From contig OX381717.1 in assembly GCA_947462335.1 (NCBI GenBank), positions 48,589,523 to 48,653,522 of the forward strand: a stretch of 64,000 nucleotides of DNA, in the 5' to 3' direction. Made by a program: the position numbers and the translations under genes. Of this stretch, positions 43,964-55,738 are shown piece after piece. Below the pieces are notes generated by a model. The model saw only the letters and a program-made list of their open reading frames with translations, was not told where the DNA came from and searched no databases. Numbering within the stretch: position 1 is the stretch's first letter; every line of letters starts with the position of its first letter. The stretch comes from Harmothoe impar. Taxonomy: Eukaryota; Annelida; Polychaeta; Phyllodocida; Polynoidae.

Positions 43964-46900
43964 GTAAGTGCTATGTCAATACTTTAAAAAATGTTAATTA
44001 TTCTAAATTGAGCGCAAGATATTTTGAGTAAAGACACTTTACATATGTACTTTTCAGTTACAAAATGGGAAAAGAAAAAGAAAAAAAAGTGCATTAGTCT
44101 TTAGTCATGTTAATGCCATATATCTTAAACCATTCGATATCTCAAAGGATCATTGTATTGTGGTGTACAGTGAAATGTTATAATTTCAAAGTAAGATTAT
44201 TTAGATAATATTAGATAATCAAGTAGGGAAATTCTACTTTTAACTTGCTCTACACCATCTTTAAAAGATACAATTAGATTAAACCGATTTTTTAAATTTA
44301 AAAAAACAACACAAAAAACTCTTTACTACACTCAAATATTTCTTCTCATGCCAAAGAATATTCCTTTTTGTAGCGTTGCTGACGTTTGTGAACTGTATTA
44401 GCGCGAAGGCAGCCCTACGCGTCCAGGACATCTTTACCGTAATTAAGACACTCGCCCTCGTCATCATCATCATCACCGGTATCGTTGTCCTCTGTCAAGG
44501 TGAGTGCATCATCACCGGTTTAGTGAATGCATCATGACTAATACATCATGAACTCAAGCAGAAAATTAACTCTTTAAGGGCCGCATGGTGCTTTAATGCG
44601 CGATATGCTTTGTCGTCATGATGCATTAATGCAGGACTAACTTGCTATCGATGCATTCCAGTATCATGACGAGAAGGGGTATACTGTATTAAAGCACTAT
44701 GCGGGCCATATTCGGGAAATGGAAATCCAGGACCTAAGACAGCAACAAAAGTTGTATGATTCAAGCATCCTTATGTACCGTAGTCAACGTGAGGTCAAAA
44801 GAAAAATTGTTTCGACTTTTGAAAAAAAAGGGGAAAAAAGAAGATCGTATCTGGGAATTTTATGTGGGTAATCGTGTAGGAGTCGCGCAGTATTTCTGTC
44901 TTTATTTCCTCTTATAGAGAGGCCTCATAGAACTGAATGTAACATTTTCTTCTGGTATTAAATGCAATCCAGTATACACAGTGTATCCGGATTGGGAAGG
45001 TTGGTACCCCATTATGAGTTATCACAATTCACGATGATTCAATGTTTATATGTTTGTTCACCGTTACATTCCTCACTTATCATGTTTTACACTGATTTTT
45101 CTTCAATTCCCCCATCTCTGGGGAGTCAATGGTATACAGCAGAAACGTCCATGCTCCTGCTTATGTTGGATTTCCTGCTATATTAAGTGTCCCAGCTATC
45201 AAAATGGGAAGCACCCTTCACCGACACCTCACCCCCACCTCCCTATATATTCCCTGCAAAACTCTTATGATAGGATTTTCTTTTTAAAGTATGATGAGAT
45301 GTAAACATGTGTCCATCTTGATTCAGGACCAGGGGTTTCCGTACTGGGTAAGGTCGGACATGGTACCCGCATGTCGTGCGTTTTCATATCATTTTACGCT
45401 GCCCCATCCTCGCTTTTTTTTCTTTCTTTTTACGACGCTGCTATGTCTTTTTTAATTCGGACATCCGAGTTTCCCCTCAGCCTGTTGAATGAAACTTTTA
45501 AAGATGCATCATTAATTGGAGTTTCTCCTACAATTTTTTGGCCCAACATTTTTCAGAAACATTGAGGCAACCTTACCTTATTTATGGCGGGGGGGGGGGG
45601 GATTTGTTTGAGATGACGCTATGATACAGAGTGTGTGGATTTAGAATATGTATTTAGTACCTAGACATGAAAAACAAGTTTATGTAGATTTACTTTAAAA
45701 TAATAGTTGTTTCATTTATGTCAGGAATTATTGCTGTTCATGTATCAATACGTATGAAGTCAATGCGAAAGGTCGGTCGCAATGTGAAGGCTTATTTAGT
45801 ACAGCGGAGAGTTAGATCCTCCCTTACGTGGGTTTCTCTGAATGGATACAATTGTAAACATGGCGTTTGCCCTTGGTCATTGAACTGGTATTATTACATG
45901 TATATAATATCCTAAGTGATACATAAATTGTAATCAGTACTTTGTAGAATATGTCTCTGCGTGTTCGCTTGTTTTGGGATTTATAGACATTTATAGATGC
46001 ATGTTGTGTGATGCCCAATGTCTAGCGATTTGGTCCTACCTTTATGTTTAACCCTTTAATTTTATGTGCTATCCCCTTTGTTAGAAGGAAACATTCATGC
46101 AGAGCTTCATTCATGCATCATGCAGACTCTTCGGGAGTGTATCAACCCTGGAGAGTCATCATGAAGCTTGGATGCAGCACTGGCTGTATGAATGCATCAT
46201 GACCACAAAGGTTATAGCACATGAATTAAAGCATCATGCCGCCCTTAAAGGGTTGATTACCTGTTGAATCATTTATCTGCTATGTCTATATCCAACGTTT
46301 GGTTACAAAAACTGATGGTTTTACCGCTTGTTTCCCCTCCTTGTGATCCTTACAGATATGGAAAAATATGGTAGGCATGATTATCAAAGCTCGCTCTTTT
46401 TTCACATTTTAGTACTAACATTATTTCATCCCTGTGATTTGTGTTTTATTGTTTATGTTATAGATATGTGTGTCACTGTGTTTAGTATCGTAATCTTGCA
46501 ACAGTAGTTGTAGCAACGTAAATTTATAAGTTTTGGATCTACTTTTTACACTTTACCTCTGGCACTTAGGCTATACAAGTCAGGCGCTTATTCGATATAC
46601 TATTTTAGTGCTTAAATCAAATGACCGGCTCTACAGTAGGGCAATACTGGTAGTTTAAGATAAACTGGGCGGGGGATGGACATGATGGCAGGCAGATATT
46701 AATTTTGTCGTAAACAATATTCACAACGCATGATCTATTGTCTTGTGTACAACCCACAGGTTTTACAAGAAACAGAAAACCAGTGCGGGTTGTAAAGAAT
46801 TTTCCCCAAGGTCGGGGTGTGGGCTATATAGGGCATTTTAAAAGCATACTACAGTACAGAAATAAATGGACTTTTTCAGTTTGGGAGTTCTCCTTCGGTA

Positions 46901-49900
46901 CCGGTATTGGTACGAGTAGTACGCGAGACATTACCTCATGTGCATTAGGCACTGCGACTGTCAGGGTGTGGTTTACAGGCAGTCAGCTCAACATAAGGTC
47001 TTCAATAGGGCTTTTACAAGTAAGATAAGAAGGACTAGGGTGTATCGGCGTGTATTGGAAATGATGCCATTGCCATTCTGATGTAAAAGTATGAGATTTG
47101 GGGCGCAGTGTGCATATTGATCATATCATACTTAAATGGGCACTGCCGATATTAAAACATTTTCTTGCATGTAAAACTGCGAACATATGATTATAGGGTA
47201 CATACTCGCAAACTATGAATTGCTACTGTGGTCAAAGCCGCATATGTTTTCTATTCTTTATTATTTGATTCATATCTTTCCTCTTTCCTAGATGATAAGT
47301 AGTTTTTCTATCATTTGAATCTAAAATACAATCAATTTTCAGAATGCTGGATACGAGAGGATCTTACATTGAAAAAACAATCCTATGTGTTATGTGTTTA
47401 ACCTCACCCTGGCTAACATTTTCAGAAGTAGACTAACCATGGCACTTTGGTACTTTATTCTCACTATACTTTTAACATCTCTATAAAGGGAAGAGTGGGT
47501 GAGATTTCCCATTGGACGAGACAATCCTAGATACATAAATGTGGCACGATCTGCGAAACGGGATATTAGTGCAGGGTGCACAAAGGTCCCTTTTCCTAGG
47601 CCATGACACATATGTATAGCAATGAGTTTAATTCAGAGGTAAGGGTGGCATCTGTAGAATGCAGGACTTCAAATGCAGGGGTCCTGGGTTCGATTCTTGG
47701 TGCTGCAGGTCGTCCACATTTCTCTCCTCACTTTGTACCAAAGGCATGTCTTTCTAATCTGATGCCGACGTAGTGTGGGGTACAAAAGAACCCTTGCCTT
47801 TATAAATCTGTACAGGTATAAGTTACAGTCAGCCCTTACTTCCTCGAATTTGGAAAATGCTTTGAAAAATGTCGGAGGAAGCAAATTATCCGAGTTAAGC
47901 ATAAAAGGGCCAGTTGCTGGGCTTCTGTCTGCGGAAGTGAGGGATTTGAGTTAGTAAATGTTCGAGGAAGTGAGGGTCGCCTGTATACCATCACTGAATT
48001 CACGTCATAGATTCGATCACCATCACCGCACCCGAAAAAATTGTTATCAAAGGCGTAAAGCGATATGTCCGAACTAACCATCCATGTTAATTACAGGAGT
48101 AGGACTCCACCATCGATGTCACTACTCATTCAAAAAAACTTCCATGTATTTGAGTAGTTTGGATCATATTTAAATTCAATATGAAACTACTCAACATCTT
48201 TTGATAAAAAGTGAAAGTACCCAAGAGGATTAAGGGAGCGCCTTGCTGGATCACCCAGAATAAATTTGCAGCATTGCAGAGAGGCCTCAAAGGTTATTCT
48301 AATCTAAATTACCCGGTGATATGTTCAAATCTAGCCGTGATATGTAAATTAATCTCAAGATTCTGTAAATTCTGCAGGAAAGATCGAGAACTTCGAAGAC
48401 GCATTTAAAGACTCCAACTACCAGCCGGGAAAGATCGCTGTGGCCTTTTACTCCGGTCTCTTCTCATACTCCGGATGGTGAGTACCGTAAACTCTCGCGT
48501 AAATGTTTAACTCGCGTATTAGGCACAACTAATAACCCCCAACTAATCCCATATGCCATTTGAAAATTGCAAATTTAGTACTATAGTATACGCTAAAACT
48601 TTTGTATATATATATGCTGCAAAGCTCTTGTATATAACACACCCTGTATAGGCATGTTTGGTATGTCTGACCCGTGTATAAGCCACAGCTTATACGCGAG
48701 AATACACAATTAACAAACTTCTTATGTTGATGATACACACCTTTGTCCCTACTCCCTCAATCTTGAAAGTATTCAATCATTGTTTAATATACATTGTATA
48801 TGTGTATGGTACGGTATTTCCGTGGATCCCTGTAGAGTTGGAAGCAAAGAATAATAATAGGTACATATCAGATTATACAGTGCTGAAAATCAGATTGCCA
48901 TGAGAATATGACTAGAGTATAATTATTCTAACATTCCCTGGACACCTCTTGTTTCATGGCTTTGCCTTGGTAGCCATTGTATTCTAATTGTGATAAGTTA
49001 CCATCAGATTTTGGTTTCTATCCTTTCTTATTTTTTCAAAAATATAATACTTTTCAGGTACACATTGAATTTCCTCACAGAAGAATTGAAGAACCCTTAC
49101 CAGTAAGTCATCAATGGTATTTCCAGATTCTTAACTAATTTAAACAAAGTACTACTCAAAACATAAATTCCATTACCTCTGATATACTTATGAATAGACA
49201 AATTACTTGTAAGCGTTTATAAAGCTTTAATACAAATAATAATAGAATGGCTAAAGGGTGATTTCTTAATGATTATGGTCGTTTAATATAGCCGAAACCG
49301 AGATCACATTTCTAGCTTCACTCAAACTTTGTACTTACCTGCAACCTGTACTGCCAACTTTAAATTTATTTGACTTGCATTTTTGTGTCTGGCTTTGTGT
49401 GACTCAACAACCCTAGTAGTTTAAGAAAAAAGTTAAAAAACTGAGGTTACGCAAAGATAAATATAGTAAACCGAACCCGCCAAGGTACGTTGTAGTGATG
49501 GACTGACTGTTCTTGCAATAGGAATTTACCGAGAGCTATCTGGATCTCCATGCCCCTGGTGACGTTCATCTACGTCATGTCCAACGTCGCCTACTTTGTC
49601 GTCTTGACACCACACGAGATCCTAACATCAGAAGCGGTGGCTGTGGTAAGTTTGCACATCATCAGTTTAGGCTTGCATTTTGCCTTTTGTCCAAATTTAT
49701 CTTTGGCTTGTTCAACAACCAGTTTTGATGTCAAAGAACATGGTATTTAACCTGCACTGGAGGTGTTAAAGTTCTATACTGCCAAAAACTGCCAAAAACT
49801 CTTATATAACCCACACCTTTTTTAATCTTAGATATTCGGGGAATTTTGTGTAAAATCATGTAAATTACAATTAAACCGTGATGTGAACATTGGTAAAATG

Positions 49901-52900
49901 TTTATCCATCCTTTCGTTTGACATTGTAGACATTTGCAGACAGGAAATTTGGCGTTATGGCTTGGGTTATGCCGATCTTTGTCGCGTTCTCGACATTTGG
50001 ATCACTCAACGGTTGTATTATGTCCGTATCGAGGTGAGTCAATTTACAATTTATCATAAATCTATTTAAATATGAACAACCATAAACACTTGCTGTTTAG
50101 GTTGACCATGATATCTAAGTCAGATAGTGCAGGATTGGTATACTAATTCCATTGTCCACTCCATTGCATAAAAAAGAGATTTAGATATTGTTAATACTAT
50201 CAAAAGTCCTCCCAGTGACATCTCATAGGGTTTTGGCCATGAGTACTTATTCTGGACCTCAGGTGTTTTTCCGGATGCAGGCCACCTTGGCCTGTGCCTT
50301 GGGAGCTTACGCAGGCTATTTTCACCCCACACAGGTCATATACTTGTACTTTAGCATTTTGTTGGAACATTCTCTTACCTGAAAGGGAACTATTAATGAC
50401 ATGTCTTGGTTGTTTCTTACATGTAAACTTACAAAATCTTTGAATATTAACGTAACATTAAGCTGGCTCTAACTTCCCTAATAATTGGAGTATTTGACAT
50501 ATTCTTTCACGGTTGGAAAGCTAAGATCAAGGCCGGCCATCGTGGCCAGTGTCTAGAGGGCCTCCGCCGCGCATACTATTAATGCCTGTGTGATTTTGGC
50601 AACACTGTTTAATGACAAATTTGTCTTTCTTCTGCAGGATGTTCTTCGTCGGAGCTCGGGAAGGACATTTACCAAACATGTTAGCCTTAATCAATGTAAA
50701 GAAATACACACCTATCCCAGCTTTAGTATTTGAGGTGAGTAATTATGTGTACACATGAATATTATTTCTGGTATAATTGTAGAGCAGATTAGTGTTAATA
50801 TTTGTTCGAATCGTGGGTTTAACAATAAAAGCGCGAAATTGCTCATAGTGGTAAACAATGTCCTTGAGAACATTTTAAACAGTGGGACCATCGCAATGTT
50901 GCCCTGTACTATAATATAACCCACAATTGTTTCACTAATTCGTTCACTATAAATCATTCACTGAACCTGTGCCGCCAAAACTATCCCACGCAAACATAAA
51001 TTTGTGTCAGGGTGCATGTGATGTTCATTCTGATTTTTACTTGATACTAAGTCCTACTAAAAGTATAATATTGATTAAGGGGATAGGGGACATTCAAATG
51101 TCATCTATGGCCAGTAACAGCTCAGAAAGGGGGTCTCATAGGGCCTAGCCATGGGCAATGTTTTTTCAATGGGGGAGATTAAAGGTGTGCATGTTTCTAT
51201 TCCACCCATTGATCATAATTAGCCAATAAAATCAAATTAAGGAAAATTATAGGTATTGGGCATAAATTGAATAGCTAGGGAGGGAAGAACAAATGTATAG
51301 TCTTGGACAACATACTGGACGAATTTTAAGAAGATTGAATTTTGAGTTCCAAGCATCAGATTTACTCACTTTTATAAACGACCATGGCTTCAATGTTTAC
51401 AGTGTCTTACCTATTGTATTGTTTCAGGGGTTGGCCTCTGTAGCCATGTTGATGACAAGTGACGTCTTCCTTCTAATGAACATGGTGTCATTCGTGGAGG
51501 CGTTGTCCTTCCTCGTATGTACGGCCGGTCTGCTTTGGTTCAGGTACAAGCACCCCGAGTGGAAGCGACCAATCAAAGTAAGTGACACATGAGTGTTCTA
51601 CTTTACTATGTAGGTTGATAAATTAGGTTAGTAAATTGACACATAAATGGTCTATTTAACTATGTTGGTTTAAAAAATAATTAATGCATGAGTTGTCTAT
51701 TTTACCATTTAGTTTAGATAGGTGACACAAGATGTTACATTACTATATAAGATAAATATTTGACCCATGAGTGTTCTACATTACTATGTAGTTTAGATAG
51801 GTGACATATAAGTGGTCAATATGACAATGTAGATTAAGTAGATGACACATAAATGGTCTACATTATTATGTAGGTTGAATAAATAGATGACATATGAGTT
51901 GTCTAAATCATTCTGTAGATTAGATAGGTGACACATAAATGGTGTACATTATCATGTATGTTTAATAGATGACACATGAGTGGTCTAAATTGTTAACCAG
52001 TTTCCCTGTGGGGAAAACTGGTTAAGTTTAAAATTCGGACCCCTTGACCGGGGGGGGGGGGGGGGCAAAAAAATGTAACCTGTTTTGAGCCAAAAAGCCC
52101 GCGCGTTACTAGGCTTCAAAGGGCCCACGCGCGAGCCGATTTTCGACCCTAAGGGGGGGGGGGGGTAAAAAATTTTGACCCCTTGACCGGGGGGGGGGGG
52201 TAAAAGATTTTGCGCGCTCCGCGCGGAACCCCACCTCTCCCCCCCCCCCCCCCCTGTTGTTAAAAAATGATCACTCCCTAATGTAACTGGTTTTGCAGCA
52301 TTGCTGCATCTTTCTCAACCATAGCATCCTCGTTCTGTAGGTTAGATAGGTGACACATAAGTGTACTATTGAAATATAAAATCACAGGTCGGATATCTGG
52401 CAACATGAAATATCATTAACCATTTAACATGACTCCTTTCCCAGCTCCTCCCATGTTATAACCGGTTTCTTTTTTTATTTACTTCCAGGTGAACATTGCC
52501 TTACCCATCATCTTCTTGTTAGTATGCATTTTCCTCGTTGTGTTCCCCATCTTCACCACACCGTTCGACACCGGTATTGGCATAGTTATCACACTCAGCG
52601 GCATCCCTGTCTACCTCATTTGTGTGTGGTGGACGTCAAAGCCACAATCCTTCAAGGATTTCATGAGTAAGTGCTGTTTTTATCTTTAAAATTAAAAAAA
52701 AAAAACAATAAAGAAAAGTCTATAATAATCTAATGATGTACAATCTGATCTTCCAGTATAACATTTTTCCCGATGTAGTATTTTGATTATCATAGTCTGA
52801 AAGATTTAAAGACTGTCTGCACTCACTGTGTACATTTCATGTTTTATATATAACTTTATCTCAAGTATAGTACTTAGATTATTATAGATACTATTTCTGT

Positions 52901-53241
52901 ACTGAAGGACCTGTAGTAGATGAAGATAAGATAATTATTTTTATTTGGATGAATTAAGCAACAACAAAAAAGAAGCAAACATAGTCTATTGTTTATTTTG
53001 TCAACTGATATGATTGTACAGTTCATATCATGAGAGCTGATTCATTGTAACATTGTATGCATCCAGGAACACTTATAACAATATATTTTAAGTACACTTA
53101 TGACCCATTTATATATTCTAAAGAATTACAACAGCTGACTGATGGTGGTTTATTTTCTTAATTGCAGAGAGAATGACAATAGGACTACAAAAACTACTTA
53201 TTAGCGTACCAGACGAAAGTGAAAGTGAGAAGCTCGACTAA
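43471..53241 (+). CDS. SLC7A-like: SLC7 amino-acid transporter light chain (whole gene, 10 coding exons)
   Basis: Multi-exon gene for a 496-residue SLC7 (LAT/xCT-type) antiporter light chain. Such proteins exchange amino acids at the plasma membrane as disulfide-linked partners of the SLC3 heavy chain. Ten exons total 1,491 coding nt, all introns are GT-AG and phases agree throughout. Landmarks: GSGIF at 51-55 (TM1 substrate loop), Cys149 in LFPCGAP (heavy-chain cysteine position), RVQDIFT at 180-186, FSYSGW at 235-240 (TM6 gate), REGHLP, KRPIKV and a C-terminal [10 protein letters not shown]. The length equals family norms and 12 membrane segments are expected. The start ATG has A at -3 and G at +4. 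The best match is mixed: the N-terminus looks LAT-like and the C-terminus ([16 protein letters not shown]) xCT-like, so substrate and orthology are open. Phe127 stands where xCT has its substrate-binding Arg, arguing against cystine/glutamate exchange. Confidence 0.95.
44374..44499 (+). CDS. SLC7 coding exon 2
   Basis: Follows TTTTTGTAG. Encodes [20 protein letters not shown] then [15 protein letters not shown], the TM4-TM5 region; Lys189 aligns with the conserved Lys of xCT/LAT TM5. Phase 1 to phase 1. Donor GTGAGT. Confidence 0.94.
44567..44709. mobile_element. TTAA-type MITE in SLC7 intron 2, copy a
   Basis: TTAACTCTTTAAGGGCCGCA then TGGTGCTTTAATGCGC left; GTATTAAAGCACTATGCGGG right. One hairpin module only, so shorter than the full-length copies. 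Confidence 0.8.
46050..46257. mobile_element. TTAA-type MITE in SLC7 intron 2, copy b
   Basis: TTTAACCCTTTAATTTTATG left, AATTAAAGCATCATGCCGCC then CTTAAAGGGTTGA right, with CATTCATGCATCATGCAGAC and the GTGTATCAACCCTGGAGAGT linker inside. Confidence 0.8.
46737..46860. mobile_element. Diverged CGTATAAGCC-family fragment
   Basis: CCAGTGCGGGTTGTAAAGAA, CAAGGTCGGGGTGTGGGCTA and GCATACTACAGTACAG correspond to internal motifs of the copies at 40284 and 10507. Termini are lost. Confidence 0.4.
47632..47815 (+). mobile_element. Possible tRNA-derived SINE fragment
   Basis: GGGTCCTGGGTTCGATTCTT resembles a Pol III B box with T-arm pairing, preceded by GGCATCTGTAGAATGCAGGA as a possible anticodon-side relic. 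A full cloverleaf cannot be drawn, and A-box and tail are unclear. Confidence 0.25.
47826..47983. mobile_element. pogo-like 158-bp MITE with TA duplication
   Basis: CAGTCAGCCCTTACTTCCTC then GAA left; right end, inverted, CAGGCGACCCTCACTTCCTC then GAA. TA flanks both sides. CAG...CTG ends with TA duplication fit the pogo/Tigger branch of Tc1/mariner (family knowledge). Non-autonomous. Confidence 0.78.
48378..48477 (+). CDS. SLC7 coding exon 3
   Basis: Follows TTCTGCAG. Encodes [20 protein letters not shown] then [13 protein letters not shown], the extracellular loop and the first half of TM6 with gate Phe235. Phase 1 in, phase 2 out. The donor GTGAGTA directly abuts a MITE. Confidence 0.95.
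48485..48709. mobile_element. CGTATAAGCC-family MITE inserted at the exon 3 splice donor
   Basis: CCGTAAACTCTCGCGTAAAT begins after the TA of the donor GTGAGTA; the right end CAGCTTATACGCGAGAATAC is decayed. Internal TTTGGTATGTCTGACCCGTG and CCCTGTATAGGCATG match the copy at 61659. TA is used both as target duplication and as donor positions +6/+7. Confidence 0.85.
49058..49102 (+). CDS. SLC7 coding exon 4 (45 nt)
   Basis: Small exon completing Trp240 and encoding [14 protein letters not shown]. Flanked by TTTTCAG and GTAAGT. Phase 2 to 2. Tyr241 occupies the position that is Asn in LAT1/LAT2, Asp in y+LAT and Phe in xCT (family knowledge). Confidence 0.93.
49522..49645 (+). CDS. SLC7 coding exon 5
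   Basis: Follows CTTGCAATAG. Encodes [20 protein letters not shown] then [21 protein letters not shown] (TM7 and following loop). Phase 2 in, 0 out. Donor GTAAGT. Confidence 0.94.
49930..50033 (+). CDS. SLC7 coding exon 6
   Basis: Follows TTGACATTGTAG. Encodes [20 protein letters not shown] then [14 protein letters not shown] (TM8). Phase 0 in, 2 out. Donor GTGAGT. Confidence 0.94.
50638..50734 (+). CDS. SLC7 coding exon 7
   Basis: Follows CTTCTGCAG. Encodes [20 protein letters not shown] then [13 protein letters not shown], including the family motif REGHLP and the start of TM9. Phase 2 in, 0 out. Donor GTGAGT. Confidence 0.95.
51428..51577 (+). CDS. SLC7 coding exon 8
   Basis: Follows TATTGTTTCAG. 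Encodes [20 protein letters not shown] through [12 protein letters not shown] (TM9-TM10). Phase 0 to 0. Donor GTAAGT, which is also the first bases of an intronic minisatellite. Confidence 0.95.
51578..52002 (+). repeat. Intronic minisatellite, 38-47-bp units, starting at the exon 8 donor
   Basis: About ten degenerate units of GTGACACATGAGTGGTCTA...TACTATGTAGGTTAGATA begin at the donor itself (GTAAGTGACACATGAG). One more unit reappears at 52337-52365 after an inserted G-rich element. Confidence 0.82.
52003..52290. mobile_element. G-run element in SLC7 intron 8, related to foldback ends
   Basis: Bounded by a TAACCAGTTTCCCTGTGGGG/AAAACTGGTTA hairpin and TCACTCCCTAATGTAACTGG. It contains three poly-G runs and one poly-C run, AAAAAAATGTAACCTGTTTTG then GTTACTAGG, and CTGTTGTTAAAAAATGATCA. 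The last two modules match the outer 250 bp of the foldback arms at 17046-17215 and 21235-21420, so it is a short relative. Confidence 0.7.
52489..52666 (+). CDS. SLC7 coding exon 9
   Basis: Follows TTTATTTACTTCCAG. Encodes [20 protein letters not shown], then [20 protein letters not shown] and [19 protein letters not shown] (TM11-TM12). Phase 0 in, 1 out. Donor GTAAGT. Confidence 0.95.
53168..53241 (+). CDS. SLC7 coding exon 10 (terminal)
   Basis: Follows TTTTCTTAATTGCAG. Encodes [20 protein letters not shown] then EKLD and TAA: the cytoplasmic C-terminal helix typical of the family. Phase 1 in. Confidence 0.95.
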
Positions 53242-53620
53242 ATATGTATCCACACGGGTCACAGCGAGACGTCAAAAGTCGTTTCAGGTCAAGGTCACAG
53301 ATTGTCACAGGGTGAGATAAGAGTTATGAGGTATTCAAGGTCACCATAGTATACATGGATTTTGTAATGAATGGTAAATTTAAGGATGAAATCCTTGATC
53401 CTAGAAATGTTAAGTGTTATCCAACTTAATAGAATGAGATTACCCTTTGTAACTTATTGAAGTGTCATAAATAAAGGTAAACCAGAAAAGCAATATTTGC
53501 AGTATGTACATATTGTACCCCTAAGTATAGTTGGAAATTTGTATGTTGTTAAAATAAATCAAGAAGCAAGAAGTAATGCAATAAAGTAGGTCTACTTAGA
53601 GATAATAAGTAAGTAGATGT
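53242..53620 (+). other. SLC7 3'UTR with candidate polyadenylation signals
   Basis: AATAAA occurs at 53470, 53553 and 53580, and again at 54286. The true cleavage site cannot be chosen from sequence. An AGGTCAAGGTCA motif lies near 53288. Confidence 0.5.
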
Positions 53621-55738
53621 GATGAAATCATGTCTGTGATGTATTAATGAAAAACTGCTAACACAGAATTTGTAGTTTTCTGCCGCGATCATGAATACTC
53701 ACGATCATGTCTCAAATGAAAAGAAATCGCCAGTATTTTACAAATCTTCACTGGTTCCTACATGGCCGCCCATGGTCTTTGGGTGACTATGAAACCGATA
53801 TATCTTCTCATCGCTGCCCACCTAATTTGATGATATATCTGTGATTTGAAATGACAAATCATATCAAAGCTGTTCACTGTTATACTCAATATGTGTGCCT
53901 TACAGTGTGAATTGGTTGTGCGCGTGTATTGTGTGAATAATGCCTGGGTTTCCACACCATATGATATCACAAACATACCAGTATTATTCAATATGAACCC
54001 TTAATAGTGGACCTTAACAGTGTAGTCCCATTATATAGGTTGATATTTTGTAATGAGTACAATTGATGGATTTTCATACTGGTGTAGTTTATATTTGTAT
54101 GGCCAGAGGTGTTTTTTTAATCACTATTGACATTCATATACACACATTTATTTTTCATATCTACTTATTAATATGTGTAGCTGCATGTGGTTTGCTGTGT
54201 GCCTATGAGTATGTTGCCATGCTTCATTTCATATTGTCACACTATAATAAGGAAGACATCAAAGTTGTAAAATGCTTGAAAGTGAAATAAAAGTGTATGC
54301 ATGTTGCCTAAATGGGAAATGATATAAGATGTTTTTCCATTGATTATTTTGTATGCTGCTCATGTTTTCTCCCTATTCGTATTAAAGTTGGGTTTGTGTA
54401 TTTAGTGTTCAGTCAGATATGAAATAATGTCTGTTCAGTTGTATAAGCTGTGTGTGTACTCCTTGTATGCTTAGAAAGTGTGAGTTTACTTACAAAGATC
54501 AAAATGTAGCAAGTAATAAATATATATAGGGACCATTCTCCTGGTCACTGTGACATCAATCTATGCATTAATGGGATTGGATAAGTCCCTTTGTCATTTT
54601 GCACCATGTTCACTTGATGTCACTGAGTCACGGTTGTCTTTTTTTTCAAACTGTCGCACTGTGCAAAGGGCTCATTTACAGTTGAAATTATTGTTGACAG
54701 ATTTCACCACATAGTCACGTTAGCATATTGCAATGTTGTTGCTAGACAGACATAAGTCCCAAGGAGATATTGATCACAACTGTAACTGTTAGTTGAGCAC
54801 TTTTTTCCATGTTCAATATTTAGAAATACCTCATTAATATGGAATAAGTCTGGTAATAGAAAGCATGTAAAGTCTTTATACATATCTCTTCTAGGGGTTG
54901 TGGAGAGATCACTTAAGCATTTATTTTTTCCTGAGGTTGTTATCAAACTGTCATGTTGGATAGATTGTTTTAAAGTCTTCTCTGTTTGCCCAAATGTGTA
55001 CAGTTATCAATTAGTTAGGAAAACTAGTTAGACAAACTTACACTGTATTGCTGAAATATATTCCTTGAATATGGATTTGACATTGGACCATGTCACTGGA
55101 CTTTACCATGATGAGATTAATTGGATAAAAATCATAGTTTGTACTTTATCAAAAGTTCCTGTTTATACTAAGGCTTGATAACATTGTATCAGGTTTTGTT
55201 TAGATTGTATGTATCTCTTTATCCATGCTGCTTGTCTACTTAATGTCTGAAGTTTGATCCATTTATTTCAACATTATGGTTCATACTGTCTGGTCTATTA
55301 CAAACAATGCTGATGAATATATATTCCTTAGGTTAGTTTTTTTTCTGTTTGATTGTGAAAACCTATAATGCTACATCTACCTCTTTTCCTATTTTCCAAC
55401 TAGTCCTATGTTTGTTGCTTTATGATTTTTTTTCTGGTCTCCTATAAATTCTTTTTTTTCTTATTCCCTCTACTTTTTCTCTGTGTATAAAACATAAACA
55501 TGTGATGAATCTAGTGAATACTGTTCCCACTTTGGAATTGGCGGTTTCTTATCAAAAGTGTTACTATGCCTATGAAAACAGGTATTATGATATGACACAC
55601 TATCATGTGTTGTCACAAATGTAAAGCTCCATGACATGTTGTGATTTGTTGCTCTAGTGAAAAAATGTTGTGTGCTGGTTAAGTGTCACAAGAAGCTTTT
55701 TAGCTTCCAAGAGTGTGGTTGGTTCTATATTTTGAATT
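53621..55738. other. AT-rich spacer, no gene seen
   Basis: May include the distal SLC7 3'UTR if the AATAAA at 54286 is used. Nothing else recognised. Confidence 0.5.

Larger units (their letters stand above)
44500..48377 (+). other. SLC7 intron 2 (3.9 kb)
   Basis: The largest intron. It holds TTAA-type MITEs at 44567-44709 and 46050-46257, a diverged CGTATAAGCC fragment near 46737-46860, a possible tRNA-derived SINE fragment near 47632 and a pogo-like MITE at 47826-47983. No alternative exon is supported. Confidence 0.85.

Noticed and set aside
47632..47710. Functional tRNA gene
   Set aside because: Only a B-box-like T-arm is present; acceptor and D arms cannot be paired, so at most a SINE relic.
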